Shown here: positions 26,635-36,616 of the stretch, piece by piece
Numbering within the stretch: position 1 is the first letter of the stretch
Layout: every line of letters starts with the position of its first letter
Assembly (NCBI GenBank): GCA_021849075.1
Contig: JAJZTH010000012.1
Coordinates: 26,741 to 90,740 of the forward strand
DNA length: 64,000 bases
Direction: 5' to 3'
From: Pseudomonadota bacterium
GTDB lineage: Bacteria > Pseudomonadota > Alphaproteobacteria > Sphingomonadales > Sphingomonadaceae
Position numbers and translations under genes: made by a program
Notes under the pieces: generated by a model
Told to the model about the DNA's origin: nothing
The model's input: the letters and a program-made list of their open reading frames with translations, nothing else
Databases searched by the model: none

Positions 26635-28131
26635 TCAGCCGGTGGTGGAACGGAAACGGACGATCGCGCACAGCCCCCGGCCCGACCGGCCATCTTCCAG
26701 ACTGATGGTCGCGCCCATCTGTTGCGCGATGGCGCGGGCGATCGGCAGGCCAAGGCCAGTGCCGGCCGGCGCGTTGCGTGCGGGGATACGGTAGAAACGA
26801 TCCCACACCTTGTCGCGCTCGGCCGCCGGGATTCCCGGCCCATCATCATCGATCGCCACGATCACCGCTTCATCGTCGCGGTCGACATGCACAGACACCA
26901 TCCCTCCCGGACGGTTATAGCGAATGGCGTTGTCCAGCAGATTGCCGATCAGTTCGGCCGCCAGCGTCGGCTCGCCGATCGCCATGGCGCGGCCCTCCAC
27001 ATGATTGTCATAGCCGATATCCATGTCCGCCGGCGCCTGCGCCGCACGCTCGCCCGTCACCGTGGCCGCAACATCCGTCAGGTCGAAGGGGCGCAGGCGC
27101 ACGCCGGCCTGATCCTCGCTGCGGGCCAGTGCGATCAACTGGCGCAGCAACTGCTCCAGCGTGTCGATGGCGTGGGGAATATCCTGTAAGGCGGCCTTGC
27201 CCTGCGGCGAGTGCGGGCCATAGCGGTCCAACACGTCAAGCTGCACTCGCGCCACCGCCAGCGGCGTGCGCATCTGGTGCGACGCATTGGCGGTGAATTG
27301 CCGCAGCGAATTGGTCACGCGCTCCAGCCGCGCCATCAGCCCGTTGAATGCCGCGACGAAGGGCTGCATTTCGACCGGGTCCGTTTCGGTCGTGGTCAGG
27401 CGGAAGGTGGGGGATGCTTCGCCGCGCGTACTTTCCACTTGGCGGGTCAGGTCTGCGAGCGGGCGCAGCCCCCATTCGATCGCCCACCAGAAAAGCAAGC
27501 CCGTCACCAGAAGCGCTGCCAGCCCGGCCAAGACCACCTGTTGCAGGAAATTGCGCTCATAATCGGCGCGGTCATCCATATAGTCGGCGATCTGAATGGC
27601 GATGAGCTGGCTGTCTCCGGCGGCGCGGCGAATTTCGGTCGCAATTCGGGCGGGCTTGCTATGCAGCGTGCCGCTGCGCAGATAGGCGGCCTGTATCACC
27701 TGACGCGCGTCCGCCGGGTCCAGATAACCGCGCACCATCGGCGTTTCGCGATAGGCGTTGACGAAGGTCGCAGGCTTGTGTCGGTCGACCACCCCGTCCC
27801 ATGTCGCGCTGTAATCAGCAGGCGGCAGCAATGCGGGGTCGCCGGCCACCAGCGTCTGACCACGATAGACGCTGTAGAGCACGACCGGGCGCGCGCGCCG
27901 CCGCAGCAGATGGATCACCAGCGGCACCAGCCGCTCGCGCTCGGCCGCCGGGCTGTTATAGGCTAGGCTCAGCGTCCGCACCGATCCGATCAGCACCCTA
28001 TCGACGGTGTTCGCTTCGGTATCATGCGTCACCAGCGCAGTAAGGATGCAGAACAACAGCACCAGCGCCGCCAGCGGCATCAAAACGGCGCCGGTCAGCC
28101 GCAGGCGCAGGGAATGGGAGGATTGCCGCAT
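26635..28131 (-). CDS. Sensor histidine kinase, TctE type (second copy)
   Basis: 498 residues: TM1 at about 11-33 ('LTGAVLMPLAALVLLFCILTALV'), periplasmic domain to about 190, TM2 'VVLAGLAALLVTGLLFWWAI', HAMP-like linker, H-box 'NASHQMRTPLAVARVQLDVL', and ATPase motifs 'NLLDNAIRYNRPGG', 'DDDGPGIP' and 'GTGLGLPIA'. Architecture and motifs closely parallel the kinase at 15258-16652, so the two pairs are probably paralogues. It lies 16 nt after its response regulator gene. The divergent serine hydrolase and TonB receptor genes are the likely targets. Confidence 0.88.
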   Translation of the reverse strand: MRQSSHSLRLRLTGAVLMPLAALVLLFCILTALVTHDTEANTVDRVLIGSVRTLSLAYNSPAAERERLVPLVIHLLRRRARPVVLYSVYRGQTLVAGDPALLPPADYSATWDGVVDRHKPATFVNAYRETPMVRGYLDPADARQVIQAAYLRSGTLHSKPARIATEIRRAAGDSQLIAIQIADYMDDRADYERNFLQQVVLAGLAALLVTGLLFWWAIEWGLRPLADLTRQVESTRGEASPTFRLTTTETDPVEMQPFVAAFNGLMARLERVTNSLRQFTANASHQMRTPLAVARVQLDVLDRYGPHSPQGKAALQDIPHAIDTLEQLLRQLIALARSEDQAGVRLRPFDLTDVAATVTGERAAQAPADMDIGYDNHVEGRAMAIGEPTLAAELIGNLLDNAIRYNRPGGMVSVHVDRDDEAVIVAIDDDGPGIPAAERDKVWDRFYRIPARNAPAGTGLGLPIARAIAQQMGATISLEDGRSGRGLCAIVRFRSTTG

Positions 28132-28147
28132 CGTCGTAAATGCGCGC

Positions 28148-28813
28148 TCAGGCCGTTTCGATCATATAGCCAAGCCCGCGTATGGTGCGGATCGCCGGGC
28201 CTGACGGTTGCAGCTTGCGGCGCAGGCGACCGATATAGACTTCCAGCGCATTGGGCGTGACCGCATCGTCGAAATTGAACACTTCGGCCGCCAGCCTTTC
28301 CTTGGCCACGACCTTTCCCGGACGCCCCATCAATGTTTCCAGCACGGCCAGTTCGCGGCGGCGCAGGTCCAGCACGGCGCCGTCCAGATAGACGGTCCGG
28401 CTCGACCGGTCGAACACCAGCTTGCCGATGCGCAGCACCGGATCGGGCGTGCCCTGGCTGCGCCGCACCAGCGCGCGGATGCGCGATTCCAGTTCGCGCG
28501 GGTCGAACGGCTTGGCCATATAATCGTCCGCGCCCCGGTCCAGCCCATCGATCCGGTCGTCCACCATGTCGCGCGCGGTCAGGATCAGGATCGGCGTGGT
28601 CGCGCCGCGCGCGCGCAGCCGGCTCAATATGTCCAGCCCGTCCATGTCAGGCAGGCCCAGGTCCAGCACGATCGCGCAATAGGGTTCCTGATCGGCCAGC
28701 CGCAGCGCATCTTCGCCATTGGTCAGCAGGTCGACGGCAAAGCCGGCAGCCTCCAGCGAGGCGACCATGCCGCGCGCCAGCCGTTCGTCATCTTCCACCA
28801 GCAATAATCGCAT
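28148..28813 (-). CDS. OmpR-family response regulator, TctD type (second copy)
   Basis: 221 residues from the ATG at 28813 (MRLLLVEDDERLARGM). Receiver: 'VEDD', phospho-Asp in 'IVLDLGLPDMDGLD', 'MAKPFD'; DNA-binding: 'LDLRRRELAVLETL', 'NALEVYIGRLRRKL' and 'TIRGLGYMIE'. It is first in its operon and divergent from the serine hydrolase gene. The track ORF start at 28960 lies inside the divergent promoter region. Similar recognition helices in the two TctD-type regulators fit the near-identical operator boxes. Confidence 0.9.
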   Translation of the reverse strand: MRLLLVEDDERLARGMVASLEAAGFAVDLLTNGEDALRLADQEPYCAIVLDLGLPDMDGLDILSRLRARGATTPILILTARDMVDDRIDGLDRGADDYMAKPFDPRELESRIRALVRRSQGTPDPVLRIGKLVFDRSSRTVYLDGAVLDLRRRELAVLETLMGRPGKVVAKERLAAEVFNFDDAVTPNALEVYIGRLRRKLQPSGPAIRTIRGLGYMIETA

Positions 28814-28936
28814 GACCGTCTCCGCGTTGCGGCATCCTTCGCAGGCAACAGGAAATTGCGCCGTGCATGGCGCATCCCGATCCAAAAAGGAAGGCCGGGC
28901 AACGACCGCTTGCCGTTGATTGCGCGTGAATGCCCT

Positions 28937-28992
28937 TTGGCTGGCATGTGTCAGGTTCATGACAGCGACTCTGGGTTAGGCATGCCAGCCAA
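28937..28992. promoter_or_regulatory. TctD-type box (copy 3) inside a 12-bp inverted repeat
   Basis: AGGTTCATGACAGC (28953-28966) differs by one base from the boxes at 17326 and 23296, and TTAGGC follows 9 nt after GACAGC as in the other copies. The whole module is enclosed by TTGGCTGGCATG (28937-28948) and its exact reverse complement (28981-28992). It lies 80-136 nt upstream of the serine hydrolase gene. Confidence 0.65.
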
Positions 28993-29072
28993 CAGATATC
29001 CGCGCCGGTTCCGACGCGGAACGCCATATTGAGCCGCCTGTCCGTAAAGGGGCGGGCGCAGGGGAATCAGAC

Positions 29073-30692
29073 ATGACGATCATACGGCCTTCGCTCGCGG
29101 GGGCGCTCCTGTCCTTGTGCCTTGCCGGCGCTGCCCATGCCGCGCCGGAACCGGCGGATGCAACCAGCCTCGCCCGGCTCGACGCGCTGTTCGCGCGCTG
29201 GAACAGCCAAAGTGCGCCGGGCTGCGCCGTGGCCGTGTCGCGCGATGGACAGGCGATCGCAACACGCGCCTATGGCATGGCCAGTCTGGAGCTGGGCGTC
29301 CCCAACAGCGTCGACAGCATTTTTGAGGCCGGGTCCGATTCCAAGCAGTTCACTGCCGCCGCCACGCTGATGCTGGCGCGCGCGGGCAAGCTGTCGCTGG
29401 ACGATGATATTCGCAAGTTCGTGCCGGAAATGCCCGATTATGGCGCGCCGGTGACGATCAGCCATTTGTTGCACCACACCAGCGGCCTGCGCGACTGGGG
29501 TTCGGTCGCCGCGATCGAAGGCTGGCCGCGCAACAGCCGTACCGCCGACAATCAGGACATGCTGGCCATCGTGTCGCGCCAGAAGGAGCTGAACTTCGCG
29601 CCCGGCAGCCACTATCTCTACAGCAACAGCAACTTCAACCTGCTGGCGATCATCGTCGCAAGAGTCAGCGGCCAGTCGCTGGCGGACTTCACGCAGGACC
29701 ATATCTTCAAGCCGCTGGGCATGACGCATACGCGCTGGCGCGACGATCATGGCGATGTCGTGCCCGGCCGCACCGGCGCTTATGATTATGAAGGCGCCAT
29801 CTATCGCAACGATCAGGTGATCGAGGACGCCTATGGCAATGGCGGCCTGCTGACGACGGTGAGCGATCTGGTGAAGTGGCAGGCGGCGCTGGACGCCGAC
29901 ACTTTCGGCCCCGGCTTCACCGCGCAGATGCAGACGCCCACGAAGCTGAATGACGGCACGCCGATCGCCTATGCGCTGGCGCTGGTGAACCTGGATCATC
30001 ATGGCCAGCAGGAAGTCAGCCATTCAGGGTCGACCGGCGGCTATCGTGCTTGGATGGCGCGTTATCCGCAGCATAAGCTCGCCGTATCGCTGCTGTGCAA
30101 TACCGGTAACGCCGATACGCCCACGCTGGGGCGCGCCGCCGCCGACATTTTCCTCCCTGCCTACAAGGCGAAGCCCTATGCGCCCAAGGGCGCGCTGCCC
30201 ACCGGCGTCTATGCCGATGGCATGACTGGCTTTCCGGTGCGCTTCGACAGCGATGACAAGGGCAATCTGCGCGCCAACGGCACGGTGCTGACGCCGATCG
30301 GCCCGGGCCGCTGGGCGCAGCGCGAGGATATTTTCGTATTCGGCAAGGGCGGTCTGACGCTGGAACATCGTGAAGGGGAGACGATCGCCTATCGCAAGGT
30401 CGACGCCGTCACCGCCTTCGATCCCAAGCCTTATGTCGGACGTTTTTGCGGCGTCGACACCTTCGCTTGCCTCAGCTTCCGGCAGGATGGCGACCGGCTG
30501 ATCTACAGCGGGCCGCGCTGGTACAATCAGCCGCTCAAACCCGCTTATTCCGATGTTTTCACCGGAGAAGCGATGCCGCAATCCTCGCGCATCACGGTCA
30601 AGTTTGAACGCGACGCCAGCGGCGCGGTTACGGGCCTGCGCTTTGGCGAAGGCCGCGCCTACGACGTCGCCTTCCGCCGCGTCGCCGACTGA
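29073..30692 (+). CDS. Serine beta-lactamase-like hydrolase, exported
   Basis: 539 residues: signal peptide (LLSLCLAGAAHA), then a class C beta-lactamase/DD-peptidase-like domain. The catalytic SxxK is S88-D-S-K91, the YxN is Y183-S-N185 and the third motif reads HSGSTGG near residue 316. A C-terminal extension of about 170 residues is beta-rich (lipocalin-like in many homologues). Such proteins include esterases, D-aminopeptidases and peptidoglycan enzymes; the substrate is not predictable. A TonB receptor gene follows 73 nt downstream, so it may process a peptide or ester that the receptor imports. Confidence 0.87.
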   Translation: MTIIRPSLAGALLSLCLAGAAHAAPEPADATSLARLDALFARWNSQSAPGCAVAVSRDGQAIATRAYGMASLELGVPNSVDSIFEAGSDSKQFTAAATLMLARAGKLSLDDDIRKFVPEMPDYGAPVTISHLLHHTSGLRDWGSVAAIEGWPRNSRTADNQDMLAIVSRQKELNFAPGSHYLYSNSNFNLLAIIVARVSGQSLADFTQDHIFKPLGMTHTRWRDDHGDVVPGRTGAYDYEGAIYRNDQVIEDAYGNGGLLTTVSDLVKWQAALDADTFGPGFTAQMQTPTKLNDGTPIAYALALVNLDHHGQQEVSHSGSTGGYRAWMARYPQHKLAVSLLCNTGNADTPTLGRAAADIFLPAYKAKPYAPKGALPTGVYADGMTGFPVRFDSDDKGNLRANGTVLTPIGPGRWAQREDIFVFGKGGLTLEHREGETIAYRKVDAVTAFDPKPYVGRFCGVDTFACLSFRQDGDRLIYSGPRWYNQPLKPAYSDVFTGEAMPQSSRITVKFERDASGAVTGLRFGEGRAYDVAFRRVAD

Positions 30693-30765
30693 ATTTCACG
30701 CATCACACAAGAGCCGCTCGGGTCGCGGCCACAACAAAGCCAAGAGCATCAAAAGGGGACTATCC

Positions 30766-33465
30766 ATGTACAAGAATGAAGACGGGCTACGCCGCCTCCT
30801 GATGGCCGGCAGCGCGGGGGCCGCTTTGGTTCTCTCGCTCGCCTCGGCGCCCATCGCCATGGCGCAGGACAGCGCCGCCGCTGCGGATGAAGACGCCGCA
30901 CCCGCCATCGTCGTTACCGGATCGCGCATCGACCGCAAGGGCTTCGAAGCGCCGACGCCGACCACCGTCATCGGCGAAACCGAACTGCGTCAGGGCGCCC
31001 GTCCCAGCATCGCGCAGGTTCTGAACGATCTGCCGCAGTTCCGCGCGACCCAGTCGCCAGCCAGCACGGTCGCAAACACCAACTCCTCCTCGTCGGCGAT
31101 GGACCTTCGCGGCCTGGGCGTCACGCGCACGCTGACCCTGCTCAACAACCGCCGCTTCACCGGCGCGACCGACCTCAACACCGTGCCGCAGGGTCTGGTG
31201 AAGCGCGTTGAAGTCGTCACCGGTGGCGCATCGGCCGCCTGGGGTTCGGGCGCGATCGGCGGCGTGGTCAACATCATCCTGGACGACGAATTGGAAGGTC
31301 TGACGATCGGCGCGCAGAACGGCGTATCGTCGCGCGGCGACGGCTATCGCTACGGCTTCGACGGCACCTTCGGCACGAAGTTTGCCGATGGTCGTGGCCA
31401 CTTCATGATCGGCGCCGAATATCAGAAGGATGAAGGCATTCTTGACCGCAATTCGCGCAAGAATGTCGGCAGCGCGAACATTTTCACGCCGGCTGGCACC
31501 GATGCCAGGCCGATCCTGGTTCGTGACGTCAACGCCTCCAACACCAGCCTGGGCGGCCTGATCACGGCGGGCACGCTGCGCGGCCAGACTTTCAACAGTG
31601 ACGGTACGCTGCGCCCGTTCCAATATGGCAGCATGGTCAGCGGCACGACCATGGTCGGCGGCGAAGGCGTCGCCACCAACGACGAATATTCGCTGACCAA
31701 TCCCTATCAGCGCGTCAACAGCTATGCCCGCGCCAGCTTCGAGGTTGGCGACGCCACTTTCTGGGCGGACGGCAGCTACAGTCGCATCTGGGCCAAATAT
31801 CCCTTCTACGCGGAAAGCGGCACTTACACCCTGTCGGCCAGCAACCCCTATCTGTCGGACACGATCCGCAGCCAGCTGGCCGCCGCCGGTGAAAGCAGCG
31901 TGCGCGTCGGCCGCGTGTTCGAGGATTATGGCTATCGCACCTTTGGCTATTATCGCCAGAATGTGGAAGGTTCGGTCGGTGTCGACGGCAGCTTCGCCGA
32001 CGGCAAGTGGCGCTATTCGGCTTATTACAGCCATGGCGAAAACCGCAACATGCAGAGCTATGACAACCAGATCACCGGCACGAACCTGACCAATGCGCTG
32101 GATGCGGTGCGGGATTCGAGCGGCAACATCGTCTGCCGCGTCGCGCTGACCGATCCGACCACGGCCTGCCGTCCGCTCAACATCCTGGGCACCGGCACCG
32201 CCAGCCAGGGCGCGATCGACTATGTGTTCGGCAACACCGCGCGCGTCGTCTACACGACCAAGATGGACAGCGCCGGCGCCAGCTTGCGCGGCGATCTGTT
32301 CGAAACCTGGGCCGGTCCCGTTTCGGTCGCCGTCGGCGCCGAAGCGCGCTGGGAAGAACAAGTCACCAACAGCCTGGACGCCACTTCGGCAGCCCGCGGT
32401 TTCAGCCGCTTCAACTTCTCGCCGCTCGACGGCGGGTTCAACGTGCAGGAAGGCTTCGGCGAAGTCGCGATCCCGCTGCTGGATCAGCCCTTCAGCAAGC
32501 TCGACGTCAACGGCGCGGCCCGCTACAGCCGGTACAGCACCAGCGGCGGCATCTGGTCGTGGAAACTGGGTCTGACCGATCGCATCTTCGACAATCTGCT
32601 GATCCGCGTGTCGCGTTCGCGTGACATTCGCTCGGGCAGCCTGGCGGAACTCTACACCACCACCACGACCAGCTTCACGACCATCGTGGAAGCCGACGAG
32701 AATAATGTTCAGCGGACCTATTCGATCACCCGCTATGGCGGCGGCAACGCGAACCTGAAGCCGGAAATTGGCAGCACGCTGACGCTGGGCGCGGTGTTCA
32801 CGCCGACCTTCCTGCCGGGCTTCAACCTGTCGGTCGACTATTACAACATCAAGCTGAAGGACGCGATTACCTCGCTCGGCGCGCAGGATGTCGTCAGCGG
32901 CTGCGCCGGCGGCAACGCCAATCTGTGCAGCCAGATCGTGCGTGACAGCGCCGGTGCGCCCACGACCATCTACACCACCTATATCAACCTGGCCGAATAT
33001 CGGACCAAGGGCGTAGACATGGAAGCCAGCTACACCCTGCCGCTGAACAAGGTCAGCAGCGTTCTGGGCGGCACGATGCGCTTCCGTGGTCTGGCGACCT
33101 ATGTGCCCAAGGTGATCATTGACGGCGTGAACCGCGCCGGCGATGTGGGCGACAATGTCAGCTATGGCACGCCGCACTGGCGCGCGACCGGATCGGTCAA
33201 CTACACCAATCAGGATGTGTCGATCGACGCCCGCGTCCGCTATGTCGGCGGCGGCAAGTTCAACCATCAGCTGGATATCGTGAACAATGACATCGCATCG
33301 CGCGTCTATGTCGACCTGGGCGGTCAGGTGAATATCGACAAGTTCACCCTGTTCGCCAACGTCAACAATCTGTTCGATCGCGATCCGCCGCTGACCACCT
33401 ATGGCGCGATCCACTATGACACGATCGGTCGTTACATGACCGTCGGAGCGAAGGTTCGCTTCTGA
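30766..33465 (+). CDS. TonB-dependent outer-membrane receptor
   Basis: 899 residues from the ATG at 30766 (MYKNEDGLRRLLMAG), with AAAAGGGGA upstream. Signal peptide ending AMAQ, TonB-box-like 'PAIVVTGSRID', a plug domain ('RPSIAQVLNDLPQFRATQS', 'VKRVEVVTGGASAAWGSGAIGGVVNII') and a 22-strand-type barrel ending 'YMTVGAKVRF'. This clade, without an iron-specific signature, is expanded in sphingomonads and often takes up peptides, glycans or aromatics. The track start at 30553 is inside the preceding gene. A strong terminator follows. Confidence 0.92.
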   Translation: MYKNEDGLRRLLMAGSAGAALVLSLASAPIAMAQDSAAAADEDAAPAIVVTGSRIDRKGFEAPTPTTVIGETELRQGARPSIAQVLNDLPQFRATQSPASTVANTNSSSSAMDLRGLGVTRTLTLLNNRRFTGATDLNTVPQGLVKRVEVVTGGASAAWGSGAIGGVVNIILDDELEGLTIGAQNGVSSRGDGYRYGFDGTFGTKFADGRGHFMIGAEYQKDEGILDRNSRKNVGSANIFTPAGTDARPILVRDVNASNTSLGGLITAGTLRGQTFNSDGTLRPFQYGSMVSGTTMVGGEGVATNDEYSLTNPYQRVNSYARASFEVGDATFWADGSYSRIWAKYPFYAESGTYTLSASNPYLSDTIRSQLAAAGESSVRVGRVFEDYGYRTFGYYRQNVEGSVGVDGSFADGKWRYSAYYSHGENRNMQSYDNQITGTNLTNALDAVRDSSGNIVCRVALTDPTTACRPLNILGTGTASQGAIDYVFGNTARVVYTTKMDSAGASLRGDLFETWAGPVSVAVGAEARWEEQVTNSLDATSAARGFSRFNFSPLDGGFNVQEGFGEVAIPLLDQPFSKLDVNGAARYSRYSTSGGIWSWKLGLTDRIFDNLLIRVSRSRDIRSGSLAELYTTTTTSFTTIVEADENNVQRTYSITRYGGGNANLKPEIGSTLTLGAVFTPTFLPGFNLSVDYYNIKLKDAITSLGAQDVVSGCAGGNANLCSQIVRDSAGAPTTIYTTYINLAEYRTKGVDMEASYTLPLNKVSSVLGGTMRFRGLATYVPKVIIDGVNRAGDVGDNVSYGTPHWRATGSVNYTNQDVSIDARVRYVGGGKFNHQLDIVNNDIASRVYVDLGGQVNIDKFTLFANVNNLFDRDPPLTTYGAIHYDTIGRYMTVGAKVRF

Positions 33466-33489
33466 TTATCCCGGCCTTGGCCTGAACGG

Positions 33490-33524
33490 GGGCGGCGCGT
33501 CGGCCGGACGCGCCGCCCTTTTTT
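33490..33524 (+). terminator. Intrinsic terminator after the TonB receptor gene
   Basis: GGGCGGCGCGTC, loop GGCCG, GACGCGCCGCCC and six Ts. A textbook rho-independent terminator separating the receptor gene from rutB. Confidence 0.93.
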
Positions 33525-33588
33525 CAGGGGCTTGCATCCTGCCTGCGGTTCGGGGAAGCTATGCCCCTGCACAGGGAGAAGCGCCTTC

Positions 33589-34331
<743 letters not shown>

Positions 34332-34332
<1 letters not shown>

Positions 34333-34712
34333 TGCCGTTTGAACCGATCAACCCGCCGCAATTCCCGAGGCCGATCGCGCCCTATTCGGCCGGGGCGAAG
34401 GCGGGGAGCACCGTCTATGTCTCCGGCGTGCTGGCCTTGGGGGAGGGCGGCACGGTGTTGCATGTGGGCGATGCCGCCGCCCAGACCCGCCATGTGCTGG
34501 ACGTGATCAAGGTGACTCTGGAAGCTGCCGGTGCCAGTCTGGAGGATGTGGCGATGAACCATATCTTCCTCAAGGATTTGGCCGATTATGCCGCGTTCAA
34601 CGCCGTTTATGCGGACTATTTTCCCGGCGCGAAGCCTGCCCGCTACTGCATCCGCGCCGATCTGGTAAAGCCCGACTGTCTGGTGGAAATCGCATCGGTG
34701 GCGCATATCTGA
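34332..34712 (+). CDS. rutC: Rid/YjgF-family aminoacrylate protein (RutC)
   Basis: 126 residues of the YjgF/YER057c/UK114 fold: '[19 protein letters not shown]', '[19 protein letters not shown]' and '[22 protein letters not shown]', with the conserved Arg in PARYCIR that binds carboxylates. In the Rut pathway RutC speeds conversion of the aminoacrylate intermediate. The gene overlaps rutB and rutD by one base each (TGATG). Confidence 0.92.
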
Positions 34713-35512
34713 TGCAGACGGCAGGCATCTATTATGAAGAGCTGGGTACACCGGCAGGCGCGCCCCTGCTCTTTTCCGCCGGTCTTGGCGGGTCGGGCAA
34801 TTACTGGCGCATCAACATCGATCAGAGCGACCAAGGGCTTGATCTCACAGAGGAGCATCGCATCCTCCTCTACGACCATCGGGGCACGGGGCGCAGCGAC
34901 CGGGCCTTGCCCCAGCATGTGAGTGTCGACGACATGGCCGATGACATGTTGGCCGTGATGGATGCCGCCGGCGTCGCCAAGGCAAATCTGGTTGGTCATG
35001 CGGCGGGGGCTGTCGCCGCCTTGTCGATGGCCGTCCGATACCCTGATCGGGTTCAGGCGCTGTTTCTGGTCAATGGCTGGTCTCGCGCCGATCCCCATTT
35101 CCTGCGCTGCTTCGACGCGCGTCTGGCCTTGCTGCGCGACAGCGGGCCGCGCGCCTATGTGCGCGCCCAGCCGCTTTTTCTCTACCCGCCCGACTGGATT
35201 TCCGATCATGCAGATCAGCTGGCGGCGGATGATGAGATGCATCTGGCCCATTTTGCCGGCGCGGACATCTACGAAAAACGGATTGCGGCGCTGGCCGCAT
35301 TCGACATCGACGACAGGTTGGGCGAGATATCCGTGCCGACGCTGGTCATAACCTCAACGGACGACATGCTCGTCCCGCCAAAATGCGGGCGTCACCTCGC
35401 CGCGCATATTCCCGGCGCGCAGCTTGTGGAAATGTCGTGGGGCGGCCATGCCTGCAACGTCACCGACCCCGAAACCTTCAACCGCATCGTCCTCGACTTT
35501 CTCAGGAGTTAG
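34712..35512 (+). CDS. rutD: Aminoacrylate hydrolase (RutD)
   Basis: 266 residues of the alpha/beta hydrolase fold. At the nucleophile elbow it reads 'LVGHAAGAVAALSMA', so the usual GxSxG serine is absent, as in other RutD proteins. Other landmarks are 'LLYDHRGTGRSDRAL', 'VPTLVITSTDDMLVPP' and 'WGGHACNVTDPETFN' with the late His. RutD speeds hydrolysis of aminoacrylate to malonic semialdehyde and ammonium. Overlaps rutC by 1 nt; rutA follows after 6 nt. Confidence 0.9.
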   Translation: MQTAGIYYEELGTPAGAPLLFSAGLGGSGNYWRINIDQSDQGLDLTEEHRILLYDHRGTGRSDRALPQHVSVDDMADDMLAVMDAAGVAKANLVGHAAGAVAALSMAVRYPDRVQALFLVNGWSRADPHFLRCFDARLALLRDSGPRAYVRAQPLFLYPPDWISDHADQLAADDEMHLAHFAGADIYEKRIAALAAFDIDDRLGEISVPTLVITSTDDMLVPPKCGRHLAAHIPGAQLVEMSWGGHACNVTDPETFNRIVLDFLRS

Positions 35513-35518
35513 CAATCC

Positions 35519-36592
35519 ATGCAGGTCGGCGTCTTCATCCCCATCAATAATAATGGCTGGCTGATTTCGGAAAATGCGCCGCAATATAAACCCAGCTTCG
35601 ACCTCAATAAGGAGGTGGCGCTGCGGGCGGAAAAACATGGGTTCGATTTCCTGCTGTCGATGATCAAGCTGCGCGGCTTTGGCGGGAAGACGGAGTTCTG
35701 GGAATATGGGCTGGAAAGCTTCACGCTGATGGCGGGCCTTGCCGCCGTGACAGAGAAGATCAAGATTTTCGCCACCTGTCCGACGCTGATCATTCCACCC
35801 GCCTTTGCCGCCCGCATGTGCAACACGATCGATTCGATCAGCCATGGCCGCTTCGGCCTCAACCTGATCACTGGCTGGCAGCCGCCCGAATATACGCAGA
35901 TGGGCCTGTGGCCGGGCGAGGAGCATTTCCGCAACCGCTATGCGATGCTGGACGAATATGCCGCGATCCTGCGCGAATTGTGGGAAAGCGGAACCTCCGA
36001 TTTCAAAGGTCAATATTATAGCATGGATGATTGCCGCGTCTGGCCGCAGCCGACCGGCGACATGAAGATCATCTGCGCGGGATCATCCGACGCCGGCCTC
36101 GCCTTTTCGGCCAAATGGGCGGACTACGCCTTTTGCCTGGGCAAGGGCGTCAACACGCCCACCGCTTTTTCTTTCAACAATGACCGGCTGGCGGCCGCTA
36201 CGGCGAAGACGGGGCGCGACGTGCAGGTCTTCGTCCTCGTCATGGTGATCGCCGCCGAAACGGACGAGGCGGCGATGGCGAAATGGAAAAGCTATAATGA
36301 CGGCGTGGACCTGGACGCTATCGCCTGGCTGGCGGAGCAGGGCGCGAAGGATCAGGTCAACGCCGACACCAATGTCCGCCAGCTCGCTGCGCCCGAAGGC
36401 GCGGTAAACATCAATATGGGCACATTGGTCGGCAGCTATGCCAGCATCGCGCGGATGCTGGATGAGATGGCGCAAGTGCCCAATACTGGCGGCGTGCTGC
36501 TAACCTTCGACGATTTTCTGGAAGGCGTCGACGCCTTCGGCACGCATATCCAGCCATTGATGAAGAGCCGCACCCACATCGACGCAGGCTGA
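35519..36592 (+). CDS. rutA: Pyrimidine monooxygenase (RutA)
   Basis: 357 residues of the bacterial luciferase-like flavin monooxygenase family. '[22 protein letters not shown]' and '[42 protein letters not shown]' are diagnostic of RutA, which opens the uracil ring with FMNH2 and O2. RutA is usually first in rut operons; here it is last. No flavin reductase (RutF), RutE or RutG is encoded nearby, so reduced flavin and uracil import must come from elsewhere in the genome. Confidence 0.93.
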   Translation: MQVGVFIPINNNGWLISENAPQYKPSFDLNKEVALRAEKHGFDFLLSMIKLRGFGGKTEFWEYGLESFTLMAGLAAVTEKIKIFATCPTLIIPPAFAARMCNTIDSISHGRFGLNLITGWQPPEYTQMGLWPGEEHFRNRYAMLDEYAAILRELWESGTSDFKGQYYSMDDCRVWPQPTGDMKIICAGSSDAGLAFSAKWADYAFCLGKGVNTPTAFSFNNDRLAAATAKTGRDVQVFVLVMVIAAETDEAAMAKWKSYNDGVDLDAIAWLAEQGAKDQVNADTNVRQLAAPEGAVNINMGTLVGSYASIARMLDEMAQVPNTGGVLLTFDDFLEGVDAFGTHIQPLMKSRTHIDAG

Positions 36593-36616
36593 TGCAGCCT
36601 GAGCCGGCGCGTCGCC

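Noticed and set aside
30787-33414. 875-residue minus-strand ORF opposite the TonB receptor
   Set aside because: The plus strand has a signal peptide, plug and barrel with a terminator; the minus frame has no recognisable domain and is a high-GC shadow.
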